Shown here: positions 9,342 to 17,940 of the stretch, one piece after another
How the letters are laid out: every line of letters begins with the position of its first letter
How positions within the stretch are numbered: the first letter of the stretch is position 1
Source of the DNA: Butyricicoccus pullicaecorum
GTDB taxonomy: Bacteria > Bacillota > Clostridia > Oscillospirales > Butyricicoccaceae
Assembly: GCA_018366035.1 (NCBI GenBank)
Contig: JAGZIW010000001.1
Span: 62,001-126,000, forward strand
Reading direction: 5' to 3'
DNA: 64,000 nucleotides
Made by a program: the position numbers and the translations under genes
The notes under the pieces: model-generated
Told to the model about the DNA's origin: nothing
What the model saw: the letters and a program-made list of their open reading frames with translations, nothing else
Database searches by the model: none

Positions 9342-10335
9342 GGTTTTTGAATATTACAGCAAGGTAGGCGGTGCATTTGGCCCGTCCGGACGGGAAGATG
9401 ATGTGCGCGAGGTGATTGGTGCACTTGCAGCAGATTACTGTGATGATATCCAGACGGATACACTCGGCAATCTGATTTGTCACAAAAGGGGTACTGGTGA
9501 GAATCGTAAAAAAATCCTGTTTGCGGCGCATATGGATACCATTGGCGTGGTCGCGACTTGTATTGATGAAAAGGGCTTTGTGCGTTTTTCGCAGGTAGGT
9601 GGCTTGTCATGGACCGACCTCATCAACATTCAGGTGAAATTTGCAAATGGCACACATGGTGTGATTTCCTTTGAGGAAAAGACGCCGTGGAAGGATATGA
9701 ACCTTTCTCATCTGTTTATTGATGTGGGTGCGTGCAATCGTGAAAGTGTTAAGATAAGGGTCGGTGATTTTGGCGTGTTCTCGGCGCCAACCTTTGAGCA
9801 GGACGGTGTTGTATGCGGCCCGTATTTGGATAACCGAATCGGCTGTGTGGCAATGCTTATGGCAATGGAACAGCTGCCAGAAACTGTTGAAGATGATTTG
9901 TACTTCGTATTTACGGCACAGGAGGAGGTTGGTCTGCGCGGTGCGGGTCCGGCAGCCTTTGCAATCGAACCGGACGTTGTGATTGCGGTCGATGTGACGG
10001 ACACAGGTGATTTGCCGGAGCACAAGTATCCAATGGCTTGTCACATGGGAGAGGGCCCTGCAATTAAGATTATGGATTCCTCTGTGATTTGCAGTCCGGA
10101 AGTCGTGCGTGCCTTAGATGAGACCGCGGCAAAACTGGATATGCAGATTCAGCATGAAATCCTGCAATTTGGCGGAACAGACACCTCAATGCTGCAAAAA
10201 ACCGCAATGGGTGCGCTGGCGGGTGCAGTTTCCATTCCGACACGCTATATTCATTCTCCGAGTGAGATGTGCAGCACAGAGGACGTTGCACAAACCGCAA
10301 AGCTGATTGCAGCATTTGCCGCGCAGAAGCATTAA
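9334..10335 (+). CDS. M42 family metallopeptidase, paralogue 3
   Basis: The third M42 copy has 333 residues and overlaps the second by 8 bases. Motifs are AAHMDTIGVV near residue 66, GPYLDNRIGCV near 165, TAQEEVGLRGAG near 190, IAVDVTDTGD near 215 and RYIHSPSE near 298. All metal ligands are present. The three copies differ widely in sequence, so this is an old expansion. The trio probably degrades peptides of different N-terminal residue in the cytoplasm (family knowledge plus inference). Confidence 0.93.
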   Translation: MSKVFEYYSKVGGAFGPSGREDDVREVIGALAADYCDDIQTDTLGNLICHKRGTGENRKKILFAAHMDTIGVVATCIDEKGFVRFSQVGGLSWTDLINIQVKFANGTHGVISFEEKTPWKDMNLSHLFIDVGACNRESVKIRVGDFGVFSAPTFEQDGVVCGPYLDNRIGCVAMLMAMEQLPETVEDDLYFVFTAQEEVGLRGAGPAAFAIEPDVVIAVDVTDTGDLPEHKYPMACHMGEGPAIKIMDSSVICSPEVVRALDETAAKLDMQIQHEILQFGGTDTSMLQKTAMGALAGAVSIPTRYIHSPSEMCSTEDVAQTAKLIAAFAAQKH

Positions 10336-10364
10336 AGTAGCGATTCAGATGCAATCGTTTTTAT

Positions 10365-10404
10365 AAATATAGAGCCAGTTTCCACGGAAACTGGCTCTAT
10401 ATTT
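10365..10404. terminator. Bidirectional terminator between M42 operon and purine permease
   Basis: A 19-bp perfect inverted repeat (10365-10383 with 10386-10404) whose AT-rich ends give T runs on both strands; the genes on either side converge here. Confidence 0.88.
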
Positions 10405-10503
10405 TGGAATGGTTGCTCGAGGCATGTATTTAATTCAAAGTTTTGGTGTATACATGACTTTTGACACGGGAAAATGATGCGTACGATGCGCAAATGGTTA
10501 AAA

Positions 10504-11817
10504 TCATTGATTTTTCGGCAGGGTCAGATTCAGCACAATTGCAACCAATGTCGCAAGCACAACGGGGGAGGAGCCAAATACAGTCGTGACCCATGCAGGA
10601 AATCCATCGAGGCAGCCTTGCACCTGCGTAATGCCTGTGCCAATTGCAACCGCTAAACCAACAACTGCGCTGGAACGCATGGAAAAACCATCTGAGGTAA
10701 TCATACGGATTCCTGTCATAGTAATTGTTGCAAAGACGGAAATGGTTGCCCCACCAATGACGCTTTGCGGAATAGTGGTTAGAATCGAAGAAAATTTCGG
10801 GACAAATCCGGCAATGGCAAGTACAACTGCGGCAAAGGCAAAGACGGAACGGTTGATGACGCGGTTGATGGTCACGATACCAACATTCTGACTATAAGAT
10901 GCTGTTGGCAGACCGCCAAAGAGCGCGCCGACAATACTCATGACGCCTTGTCCGATAATACCGCCGGAAAGCTCCTTATCTGTGGGCATACGGTCCATGC
11001 TGCCCATTGTCGTGGAACTGAGGTCGCCGATTGTCTGTACAGCGTTTACGACATAGACGATTGCCAGAGAAATGCAGGCGCTGATTTCAAATTTCAGTCC
11101 AAAGTGCATGGGAGCAGGCAGATTGAACCAGCCAGAGGAACTGACAGCAGAGAAATCGACCATGCCAAGTGCAAAAGCGACAATATAGCCAACAATCATG
11201 CCAAAGAGAATGGCACCCAACTTGAAAACGCCCTTGCAGAAATGACTGAAAATGGTAACCACAATGAGTGTGATGATTGCAACCAGCCAGTTTTGGGGAG
11301 AACCAAAACCGTCCGAACCGGCGCCGCCAGCCATATACTTGATTGCGGTTGGATAAAGCGATAAGCCAATGGTAAAAATAACGGTGCCGGTGACAAGCGG
11401 TGGGAAAAGTACACGGATCTGCTTGACAAAGATACCAAATAAAATAGCAATGATGCCGCCAACGATTTCTGCACCAAGGATCGTTGGAAGATCGAATTGT
11501 CCGCCAATTGCCAGCAGGGTTGGCACGTAGGCAAAGCTGATTCCCATAATTACAGGTAAGCGGGAACCGATCCGTCCAAAAATCGGAAATAACTGTAAAA
11601 GCGTGGCAAGTGCTGTGACCAAGAGGGAGACTTGGATCAACAGCGTACGATCATCGCCTTGGATATTACAGGTATTGGCAACCAGAATAGATGGGGTTAC
11701 AATGCCGACAATTGCGGCAACAACATGCTGTAATCCCAAAGGAATTATCTGGTTTGCTGCGGGGATTCCTTCATATTGAAAGACTACAGCTGGGTCAACG
11801 GGGTTGGTTTTTCTCAT
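10504..11817 (-). CDS. pbuX: Uracil-xanthine permease (NCS2/NAT family)
   Basis: This 437-residue membrane transporter with about 14 hydrophobic segments moves nucleobases by proton symport. The NAT signature appears as SQNVGIVTINRVINR near residue 308, and the substrate-site region NAVQTIGDLSSTT near 255 matches xanthine/uric-acid type permeases. I chose ATG 11817, six bases after GAGGTGG; an in-frame GTG at 11826 overlaps that ribosome site. Permeases of this type recur beside the selenium-dependent molybdenum hydroxylase genes that follow here, so xanthine or another purine is the likely substrate. Confidence 0.9.
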   Translation of the reverse strand: MRKTNPVDPAVVFQYEGIPAANQIIPLGLQHVVAAIVGIVTPSILVANTCNIQGDDRTLLIQVSLLVTALATLLQLFPIFGRIGSRLPVIMGISFAYVPTLLAIGGQFDLPTILGAEIVGGIIAILFGIFVKQIRVLFPPLVTGTVIFTIGLSLYPTAIKYMAGGAGSDGFGSPQNWLVAIITLIVVTIFSHFCKGVFKLGAILFGMIVGYIVAFALGMVDFSAVSSSGWFNLPAPMHFGLKFEISACISLAIVYVVNAVQTIGDLSSTTMGSMDRMPTDKELSGGIIGQGVMSIVGALFGGLPTASYSQNVGIVTINRVINRSVFAFAAVVLAIAGFVPKFSSILTTIPQSVIGGATISVFATITMTGIRMITSDGFSMRSSAVVGLAVAIGTGITQVQGCLDGFPAWVTTVFGSSPVVLATLVAIVLNLTLPKNQ

Positions 11818-11884
11818 GATAGCCACCTCTTCATTGTGATTCTTTTAGATGTAAAATCTGTTGCATCGATTCAGATACATATTA

Positions 11885-11913
11885 AATATACAAGAAAGTG
11901 CACGAAGTTACAA
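11885..11913 (-). promoter_or_regulatory. Sigma-A-type promoter for the purine permease
   Basis: Minus-strand TTGTAA (11908-11913) and TATATT (11885-11890) with a 17-bp spacer, about 65 bp before the start codon. Confidence 0.6.
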
Positions 11914-12052
11914 GAAAAACCGTGAACATATCAGATGCTTGCCTGCAAGATCTCACGGTGCGCTTAAAAGCGTAAAAGAATATTTTGCGATGAAATGGCA
12001 GGGAAATTGTAAAATTATCATGTGCAGCCTTGAAAAAAGCGACTGGCTTTTC

Positions 12053-12081
12053 TTGTGAAAAAGGTGGCTTTGTGGTAAAAT
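12053..12081 (+). promoter_or_regulatory. Sigma-A-type promoter for the Sel1-repeat gene
   Basis: TTGTGA (12053-12058), a 17-bp spacer and TAAAAT (12076-12081). Confidence 0.6.
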
Positions 12082-12128
12082 GATAAACAGAAGCGGATTT
12101 TTGTTTCCGCTATGAGGAGGACGAAAAA

Positions 12129-14807
12129 ATGATATGGCCCTTTGGTAATTCGGAAGAAAGAAAACAGAAAAAACGCATAAAACAAGCCAAGGTGCTTTTT
12201 GAAGATGCGCTCGATGCGGTAGAAGCGCAGGCGTACGAGAAAGCCATCGACCTGCTGGAGCAGGCAAAAGAACTGGGACATGATGAGGCAGAGGCCAAAA
12301 TTACAGAGATCCGAGCAATGTTTGAACCTGTGGAAGAGGCGGCTGTGGAGGCAGACTATCCACAATATACATTGACCATTCCGGAAGAAGAAGCAAATGC
12401 TCTTTATGAAAAGGGCATTGCAGCACGTGAACGAGGAGATTATAGTACCGCCTTGCAGGCATTGGGTGATGCGGCAAAGGGCGGACTGCCGGAAGCGATT
12501 TTTGAGTTTGGTCAGCTGTTCTTTGCGGGCAAGGGGGTAGAGCGCTCCTTACAGCGTAGCTTTGATTGTGCTGTTTCGGCGGCAAAGCTGGGATATCCCC
12601 GCGCAATGCTGTTTATTGCGACCCTATATATTAAGGGCTTGGGATTTGAGCCGAATGGGGAAAAGGCGGCAGAATGGCTGCAAAAGGCAGCAGATCTGGG
12701 AGATGCTTCCGCACAGTTCAATCTGGCACTGCTTTATAGTAAGGGTGACTTGATTGCCCGTGATTTTGATAAGGCGCTGCCGCTTGCAAAGGCGGCCGCA
12801 GAGCAGGGACATGAAAAGGCGCAGCAGCTCATTGATAATTTGCAGGAAAGCGAACGAGATGAGTGGATGATGCAGGGCGTAGAAGCCTATAAAAAGGGTG
12901 ATTTTCAGAATGCGGCCTTTCTGTTTCGTCAGGCAGCGGGTGCTGGCTCGGCAGCAGCAGCTTTCAATCTGGGTTTGTGCTATGAAAATGGAGAAGGCGT
13001 TCGGAAGGACTACCAGAAGGCGCTGCGCTGGTATACCAAGGGTGCAGAACTGGGACATGCGCGTGCACAGTGTTCAGCGGGTGTCCTGTGCGAAAATGGT
13101 GGAGAAGGTGAATTTGATCCACGTCCTGAGCAGGCATTTGACTGGTATCAAAAGTCTGCACAGCAGGGCAATGCACGTGCACAGCTGCTGCTTGCATCTG
13201 CGTATCGCCGCGGGCTTGGCTGTGAGCAGGATCCGGTTGCGGCAGTACATTGGTATACGGCAGCGGCAGAGCAAGGGTATGCACAGGCACAGTATGAGTT
13301 GGGACTGTGGTACTTGGAGCGCGCGCGGGATCTCAATGCAGAAATGCAGTCTGAGATGCTGACCCGTGCACGAACATGGTTGGAAAAGTCGGCAGAGCAG
13401 GGCGTGGAAACGGCGCGGAAAATGCTGTCTGATCTCATTCGAATGCAGGGCGGAGGAAAAGAGCGCTTTGTAGAAGCGGTTGAGGCAGAAAAGGCGGGCG
13501 ATCATCAGAAGGCACGAGAACTTTATGAGCAGTGTGCAGAGGAGGGCATCGCGGAGGCAACTGCGGCGCTGGGACAGTACTATGAAAAGGGCGAGGGTGA
13601 CGTAGCCGTTGACCCACGAAAGGCTGTTGAATGGTACACAAAGGCAGCAGAGCAGGGCAGTACCCGTGCAATGCTGTTTTTGGGCATGGCAAATGAAACA
13701 GGAATGTGCACAGAAAAGGATCTGCCAAAGGCAATTTCTTATTATAGAAAGGCGGCAGAGGCAGGCAATGCCCGTGCCATGATTCTTTTGGGTGTTGCCT
13801 ATGAGGAAGGTAAAACCGTAGAAAAGAATATGGAAACTGCAATGGACTGGTATCGCAAGGCGTATGAGCAGGGTGAAAATCAGGGCGCTATGTATCTGGG
13901 CATGGCTTATCGAGACGCAGAAGGTAATCTGGGAGACGTAGAAAAGGCAGACGAGTTATTGCGTCCGCTGGCAGATGGCGGTAATGCCAATGCGATGCGT
14001 GAAATGGCGCTCTTGGAGTGGAGAAAGACCCAAGGCATGCGTGAGCCGGAACAGGTAGTTGCTTGTCTGGAAAAGGCATGTCAGTGGGCAGAAAAGTCGA
14101 AAGAGGCAGGAGATAAGCGAGCAGAATCCCTGCTCAGAACTTTGGAAACACGCAGAGATACCGTGCGTGGTGCAACCCCAGAGGGACTTTTGTATAGCGG
14201 CATGCGCTTGCTTGATGGTGATGGCGTGGAACAAGATGAAAAGGCTGCGCTGCGAATGTTGGAGATTTCTGCAAACGGTGGAAACGGTGCAGCAGCGGGT
14301 GTACTTGGACTTTGCTATGCAAAGGGTGAGCATGTGCAGAAGGACGACGAACAGGCGCGTAAATGGTTCGAGCAGGGTGTTGCACATAATAATCCGGAAT
14401 CTATGATGAATCTTGCCTATATGTATGTAAATGGAATTGGAGGGCAGATTGATCTCGGAAAGGCAGCAGAGCTGTATGAACAGGCTGCAAAGTCTGGTTT
14501 TGCGCCTGCCGGTTTCCATTTGGCACAGATGTATCATACAGGACAGGGTGTTCAAAAGGATCTCACAAAGGAATTTGAGTGGGCACTGAAATCTGCTGAG
14601 GCGGGGCATGTACCGGCACAGTATCATGTGGGTGCACTCTACTGGAATGGAGATGGTGTTGCACGCAATCTGGTAGAGGCAAAAAACTGGATGATGCAGG
14701 CGGCTGAAGGTGGCTCACAGCCTGCTAAGGCTATGCTTTCGAGAATTGCAGAGCTGGAGGCAGAACGAGATCAGAAGCTAAAAGAACAAACAGACAAAGC
14801 AGAGTGA
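12129..14807 (+). CDS. Large Sel1-repeat protein
   Basis: This 892-residue protein consists almost wholly of Sel1-like (TPR-related) helical repeats of about 36 residues. Recurrent signatures are A-x-x-x-L-G-x-x-Y-x-x-G-x-G-V and A-x-x-W-Y-x-K-A-A-E-Q-G. About 18-20 units are visible between residues 90 and 875, after a short charged N-terminus. There is no signal peptide or membrane segment, so it is probably a cytoplasmic scaffold for protein-protein contacts. Partners are unknown. It has its own promoter and terminator and sits between the purine permease and the selenium cluster without an obvious functional link. A GAGGAGG site precedes the ATG. Confidence 0.92.
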   Translation: MIWPFGNSEERKQKKRIKQAKVLFEDALDAVEAQAYEKAIDLLEQAKELGHDEAEAKITEIRAMFEPVEEAAVEADYPQYTLTIPEEEANALYEKGIAARERGDYSTALQALGDAAKGGLPEAIFEFGQLFFAGKGVERSLQRSFDCAVSAAKLGYPRAMLFIATLYIKGLGFEPNGEKAAEWLQKAADLGDASAQFNLALLYSKGDLIARDFDKALPLAKAAAEQGHEKAQQLIDNLQESERDEWMMQGVEAYKKGDFQNAAFLFRQAAGAGSAAAAFNLGLCYENGEGVRKDYQKALRWYTKGAELGHARAQCSAGVLCENGGEGEFDPRPEQAFDWYQKSAQQGNARAQLLLASAYRRGLGCEQDPVAAVHWYTAAAEQGYAQAQYELGLWYLERARDLNAEMQSEMLTRARTWLEKSAEQGVETARKMLSDLIRMQGGGKERFVEAVEAEKAGDHQKARELYEQCAEEGIAEATAALGQYYEKGEGDVAVDPRKAVEWYTKAAEQGSTRAMLFLGMANETGMCTEKDLPKAISYYRKAAEAGNARAMILLGVAYEEGKTVEKNMETAMDWYRKAYEQGENQGAMYLGMAYRDAEGNLGDVEKADELLRPLADGGNANAMREMALLEWRKTQGMREPEQVVACLEKACQWAEKSKEAGDKRAESLLRTLETRRDTVRGATPEGLLYSGMRLLDGDGVEQDEKAALRMLEISANGGNGAAAGVLGLCYAKGEHVQKDDEQARKWFEQGVAHNNPESMMNLAYMYVNGIGGQIDLGKAAELYEQAAKSGFAPAGFHLAQMYHTGQGVQKDLTKEFEWALKSAEAGHVPAQYHVGALYWNGDGVARNLVEAKNWMMQAAEGGSQPAKAMLSRIAELEAERDQKLKEQTDKAE

Positions 14808-14809
14808 GA

Positions 14810-14838
14810 AAAAATCCGCCGGAGAGGCGGATTTTTTT
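14810..14838 (+). terminator. Intrinsic terminator after the Sel1-repeat gene
   Basis: AAAAATCCGCC and its complement around a GGAGA loop, followed by a long T run. Confidence 0.9.
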
Positions 14839-14968
14839 CTTTTACAAAGGTAGTTTTTGTGCGATTAAACGTCAAAAATATAAAGGATAGTTGCTTTTCT
14901 TTTGTGGGAATGATACAATGAAAAAATGTATAGGAGAAATAAAAATATTGAACTTTATGAGGATATCT

Positions 14969-14997
14969 TTGGAATATTGCGTTTGGAAAGGTATAAT
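14969..14997 (+). promoter_or_regulatory. Sigma-A-type promoter for the selenium/molybdenum cluster
   Basis: TTGGAA (14969-14974), a 17-bp spacer and a perfect TATAAT (14992-14997), about 40 bp before the ModE-like gene. Confidence 0.7.
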
Positions 14998-15038
14998 AAA
15001 TTGATTAAAACCTCGATGTTTCAGAGGTAAAGAGGACG

Positions 15039-15392
15039 ATGAATATGGAGAAGTCGATTGCGGTGCATACAACATTGCGCCTAACCTACGGAGAGGAAAA
15101 GGTATTTGGCCCCGGGCTTGCCCAATTGCTGGAGGGGATCATGGAACATGGTTCTCTGCGCCGTAGTGCTGCGGAAATGAATATGAGTTACAATAAAGCT
15201 TGGAAAATCGTAAAAAGCAGCGAGGCACAATGGGGAAAGACCCTCATTGAGCGAAAAATTGGAGGTGTGCATGGCGGCGGTGCAGTGTTGACGGCATTTG
15301 GTCAATCCATTTTGAAAAAGTATCGTGCATTTGAACAGCAAGCAGAGATTGCGCTGAACACCTTAGTGAAGGAGTATTTTGAGGAGGTGTGA
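15039..15392 (+). CDS. ModE-like winged-helix regulator, DNA-binding domain only
   Basis: The 117-residue protein matches the LysR-like winged helix of ModE, the molybdate-responsive regulator. Typical are the N-terminal [20 protein letters not shown] and the recognition-helix region [20 protein letters not shown]. The C-terminal molybdate-binding (MOP) domains of full ModE are absent, so it either senses something else or responds to another factor. As first gene of the selD-yedF-yqeB cluster it probably controls this unit. ATG 15039 follows GAGG; ATG 15045 is possible. Its stop lies 4 bases before the selD start. Confidence 0.85.
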   Translation: MNMEKSIAVHTTLRLTYGEEKVFGPGLAQLLEGIMEHGSLRRSAAEMNMSYNKAWKIVKSSEAQWGKTLIERKIGGVHGGGAVLTAFGQSILKKYRAFEQQAEIALNTLVKEYFEEV

Positions 15393-15396
15393 AACA

Positions 15397-16419
15397 ATGG
15401 AATCCATTCCGTTTTGCCGTGGAGGCGGCTGTACAGCAAAGCTTGGCCCAGCGGCACTGGAACGGGTGCTGGCTCGTTTGCCGCGCCCGACAGATCCGGC
15501 TCTCTTGATTGGAACAGAATCCAGTGATGATGCTGCTGTGTATCAGCTGACAGAGGATTTGGCAATTGTACAGACCTTGGATTTTTTTCCACCAATGGTG
15601 GAAGATCCTTATATTTTTGGACAGATTGCGGCAGCCAATGCCCTGAGTGATGTCTATGCAATGGGGGGACAGGTGCGAACTGCGCTTAATATTGTATGTT
15701 TTCCTGAGCAGATGGATCTGAATATTTTAGGAGAGATTTTGAAGGGCGGAAATGAAAAGGTGATCGAAGCGGGCGGATCGCTTGTGGGCGGACATTCGAT
15801 TGCGGATCGTGAGGTCAAATATGGACTGTCTGTCACAGGCACGGTACACCCAACACACATTCGCGCCAATCATACGGGAAGGGTCGGAGATGCACTGGTT
15901 TTGACCAAACCTTTGGGCGTGGGGCTCGTATGTACGGCGGCGCGCATGGGTGCGGCTTCCGCGCAGGCAATGGAGCTTGCAGTGCGTTCCATGGTAACGC
16001 TCAATCGAGCGGCTGCGGTACTTGCAGATCGTTATCCGGTACATGCCTGTACCGATGTGACCGGATTTGGACTTGTGGGACATTTGCATGAAATGCTGCG
16101 TCCAGATCTATCCGCACGGATCTATGTGCATAGACTGCCAAAAATTCCGGAGGCGCTCTGCTATGCAGAAGAGTTTTATTTGACCGCGGCAGCACAACGA
16201 AACCGAAATTTTGCACAGCAGCGGCTTCGCATGCATGGGCTGTCTTTTGCAGAGGAGGAACTCTTGTTTGATCCGCAGACCTCTGGCGGACTGCTCTTTG
16301 CCATAGATGCAGGCTGTGCAGATGAATTTGTAAGAGAACTTGAGAAGGACGGACTGCCTTGCGCAAGAATTGGAGAGCTGGTTCCCCGCATGGATGTGGA
16401 AATCATTGCAGATGCTTAA
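15397..16419 (+). CDS. selD: Selenide, water dikinase (selenophosphate synthetase)
   Basis: SelD makes selenophosphate from selenide and ATP. The active site [10 protein letters not shown] has Cys12 and Lys15, so this is the cysteine form and needs no UGA readthrough. The ATP-site region SSDDAAVY near residue 43, [15 protein letters not shown] near 138 and the C-terminal [13 protein letters not shown] are diagnostic. The 340-residue length is normal. ATG 15397 follows GAGGAGGTG; an in-frame TTG at 15379 is less likely. No selA, selB or tRNA-Sec gene is in the window, so this copy probably serves selenium labelling of molybdenum hydroxylases. Confidence 0.96.
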   Translation: MESIPFCRGGGCTAKLGPAALERVLARLPRPTDPALLIGTESSDDAAVYQLTEDLAIVQTLDFFPPMVEDPYIFGQIAAANALSDVYAMGGQVRTALNIVCFPEQMDLNILGEILKGGNEKVIEAGGSLVGGHSIADREVKYGLSVTGTVHPTHIRANHTGRVGDALVLTKPLGVGLVCTAARMGAASAQAMELAVRSMVTLNRAAAVLADRYPVHACTDVTGFGLVGHLHEMLRPDLSARIYVHRLPKIPEALCYAEEFYLTAAAQRNRNFAQQRLRMHGLSFAEEELLFDPQTSGGLLFAIDAGCADEFVRELEKDGLPCARIGELVPRMDVEIIADA

Positions 16420-16462
16420 AAATAGAGTACACTTGCCGATAGAATAGGAGAAGGAGAAAACA

Positions 16463-17110
16463 ATGGCAACAATCGTAGATGCACGTGGAAAGCTGTGTCC
16501 GCAGCCTGTAATCGAAACCAAAAAAGCAATTCAGGAGCAGGGCACCCCTGTAATTACCATGGTAGATAATGAGATTGCGCGACAGAATGTAGAAAAAATG
16601 GCGCAGCAGATGGGATTCTATGCAGAATCCAGTGAGATAGAAGGCGGATTTCGTATTTTGATTCAGTCTGTCAGCAGTGATGTATTATCTGCTGTGATGG
16701 GGGACGCTGCAAAAGCATTGGAGCAGACTTTACCGGCATTAGAGCCAGCAGCACTTTCTCCACAGGGTCCAAAAGGAAAGACGGTTGTGGTACTTTCTTC
16801 CAATTGTATGGGAACAGGGGACGATGCGTTGGGCGCAGCTCTGATGAAGGGATTTGTATATGCACTCACACAGCTTGACACAGCGCCGGATACCATTCTT
16901 CTATATAATGGTGGTGCGAAGCTTTCTGCCGAGGGAGCGGATACCGTTGAGGACCTCAAGGTTTTGCAGGCAAATGGTGCAGAGATTTTAACCTGTGGAA
17001 CCTGTCTCAGTCATTATGGGCTGACAGATGCGTTGGGGGTTGGAGCGGTCACCAATATGTATATCATTGCTGAGACTTTGATGGAGGCAGGGAAGGTGAT
17101 TCGTCCATGA
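16463..17110 (+). CDS. yedF: Selenium metabolism protein YedF
   Basis: This 215-residue protein has an N-terminal TusA/SirA-like domain with the sulfur/selenium-carrying Cys in the motif LCPQPVIETK (Cys12). The C-terminal part (from about residue 105) is DsrE-like. The protein family is strongly associated with SelD and is thought to carry reduced selenium. Its stop overlaps the start of yqeB (ATGA), showing translational coupling. An AGGAGAAGGAG stretch precedes the ATG. Confidence 0.93.
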   Translation: MATIVDARGKLCPQPVIETKKAIQEQGTPVITMVDNEIARQNVEKMAQQMGFYAESSEIEGGFRILIQSVSSDVLSAVMGDAAKALEQTLPALEPAALSPQGPKGKTVVVLSSNCMGTGDDALGAALMKGFVYALTQLDTAPDTILLYNGGAKLSAEGADTVEDLKVLQANGAEILTCGTCLSHYGLTDALGVGAVTNMYIIAETLMEAGKVIRP

Positions 17111-17940
17111 CCCCATGGATTGCAGTGCGTGGAGCAGGAGATCTGGCAACGGGTACGATCGTGCGTTTGGCAAATTGCGGATTTCGCGTTTTTGCAATGG
17201 AGTGTGAGAGCCCTTCTGCGATTCGCCGTCAGGTTGCTTTGTCTGAAGCGGTGTATGATGGAACGGCTACGGTGGAGGGCGTCACTTGCCGCCGGATTGC
17301 GCATATGTCACAAGCAGAGACCGTCTGGCGCAGTGGAGAGGTTCCCTTGCTCGTGGATACGCAGGCGGTCTGTATTACAGACCTTGCGCCAGCAGTTGTT
17401 GTAGATGCAATTTTGGCAAAGCGTAATTTGGGAACCCATCGTGATATGGCGCCGATTACTATTGCTCTGGGTCCGGGATTTACAGCGGGGCAAGATGTGG
17501 ACGCGGTGATTGAAACCATGCGCGGACACAATTTGGGACGGGTTCTCTATACAGGAATGGCACTGCGGAATACAGGCGTACCAGCACTGATTGGCGGCTA
17601 TGGCGCAGAACGCGTGATTCATGCGCCGGCCGATGGAGCACTTCGGTGCGCGCAAGATAAAAATGGCAAGTCAATTGGCATCGGCAGCGTGGTACAGCGT
17701 GGACAAATCATTGCCTATGTGGGGGATACCCCAGTAGCTGCAACCTTAGATGGTGTTTTGCGCGGACTCATTCGTACCGGATATCCTGTGATGACAGGGT
17801 TAAAAATCGCAGATATTGATCCAAGAATAGAGCAAAAGGAAAACTGTAACACAATATCAGATAAGGCTCGTAGCATTGCGGGTGGTGTAGTCGAAGCAAT
17901 GCTATGGCTTGCAAAGCAAAGGGGGATCACTCTATCGTGA
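17107..17940 (+). CDS. yqeB: Selenium-dependent molybdenum hydroxylase system protein YqeB
   Basis: This 277-residue protein of the YqeB family is found only with the selenium-dependent molybdenum hydroxylase trait. The N-terminus IAVRGAGDLATGTIVRL is a Rossmann-like loop, followed by MECESPSAIRRQVALSEAVYD, the family's most conserved stretch. The C-terminal half resembles a biotinyl/lipoyl-like fold (GSVVQRGQIIAYVGDTPVAA). Its role is assumed to be maturation of the hydroxylase cofactor; the chemistry is not established. It is coupled at both ends: ATGA with yedF and GTGA with the next gene. Confidence 0.93.
   Translation: MTPWIAVRGAGDLATGTIVRLANCGFRVFAMECESPSAIRRQVALSEAVYDGTATVEGVTCRRIAHMSQAETVWRSGEVPLLVDTQAVCITDLAPAVVVDAILAKRNLGTHRDMAPITIALGPGFTAGQDVDAVIETMRGHNLGRVLYTGMALRNTGVPALIGGYGAERVIHAPADGALRCAQDKNGKSIGIGSVVQRGQIIAYVGDTPVAATLDGVLRGLIRTGYPVMTGLKIADIDPRIEQKENCNTISDKARSIAGGVVEAMLWLAKQRGITLS

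Larger units (their letters stand above)
11818..12128. other. Divergent intergenic region pbuX / Sel1-repeat gene (311 bp)
   Basis: It contains a leftward promoter (11885-11913), a rightward promoter (12053-12081) and, between them, nested inverted repeats at 11919-11972. The outer pair is ACCGTGA/TCACGGT, the inner one CTTGC/GCAAG, with a small adjoining CGCTT/AAGCG hairpin. Read leftward, the structure ends in GTTTTTC like a terminator, although no leftward gene lies behind it. No known riboswitch was recognised. Confidence 0.5.

Noticed and set aside
15397..16419. Possible selenocysteine codon in selD
   Set aside because: The active-site position is an ordinary Cys codon and the frame contains no internal UGA.
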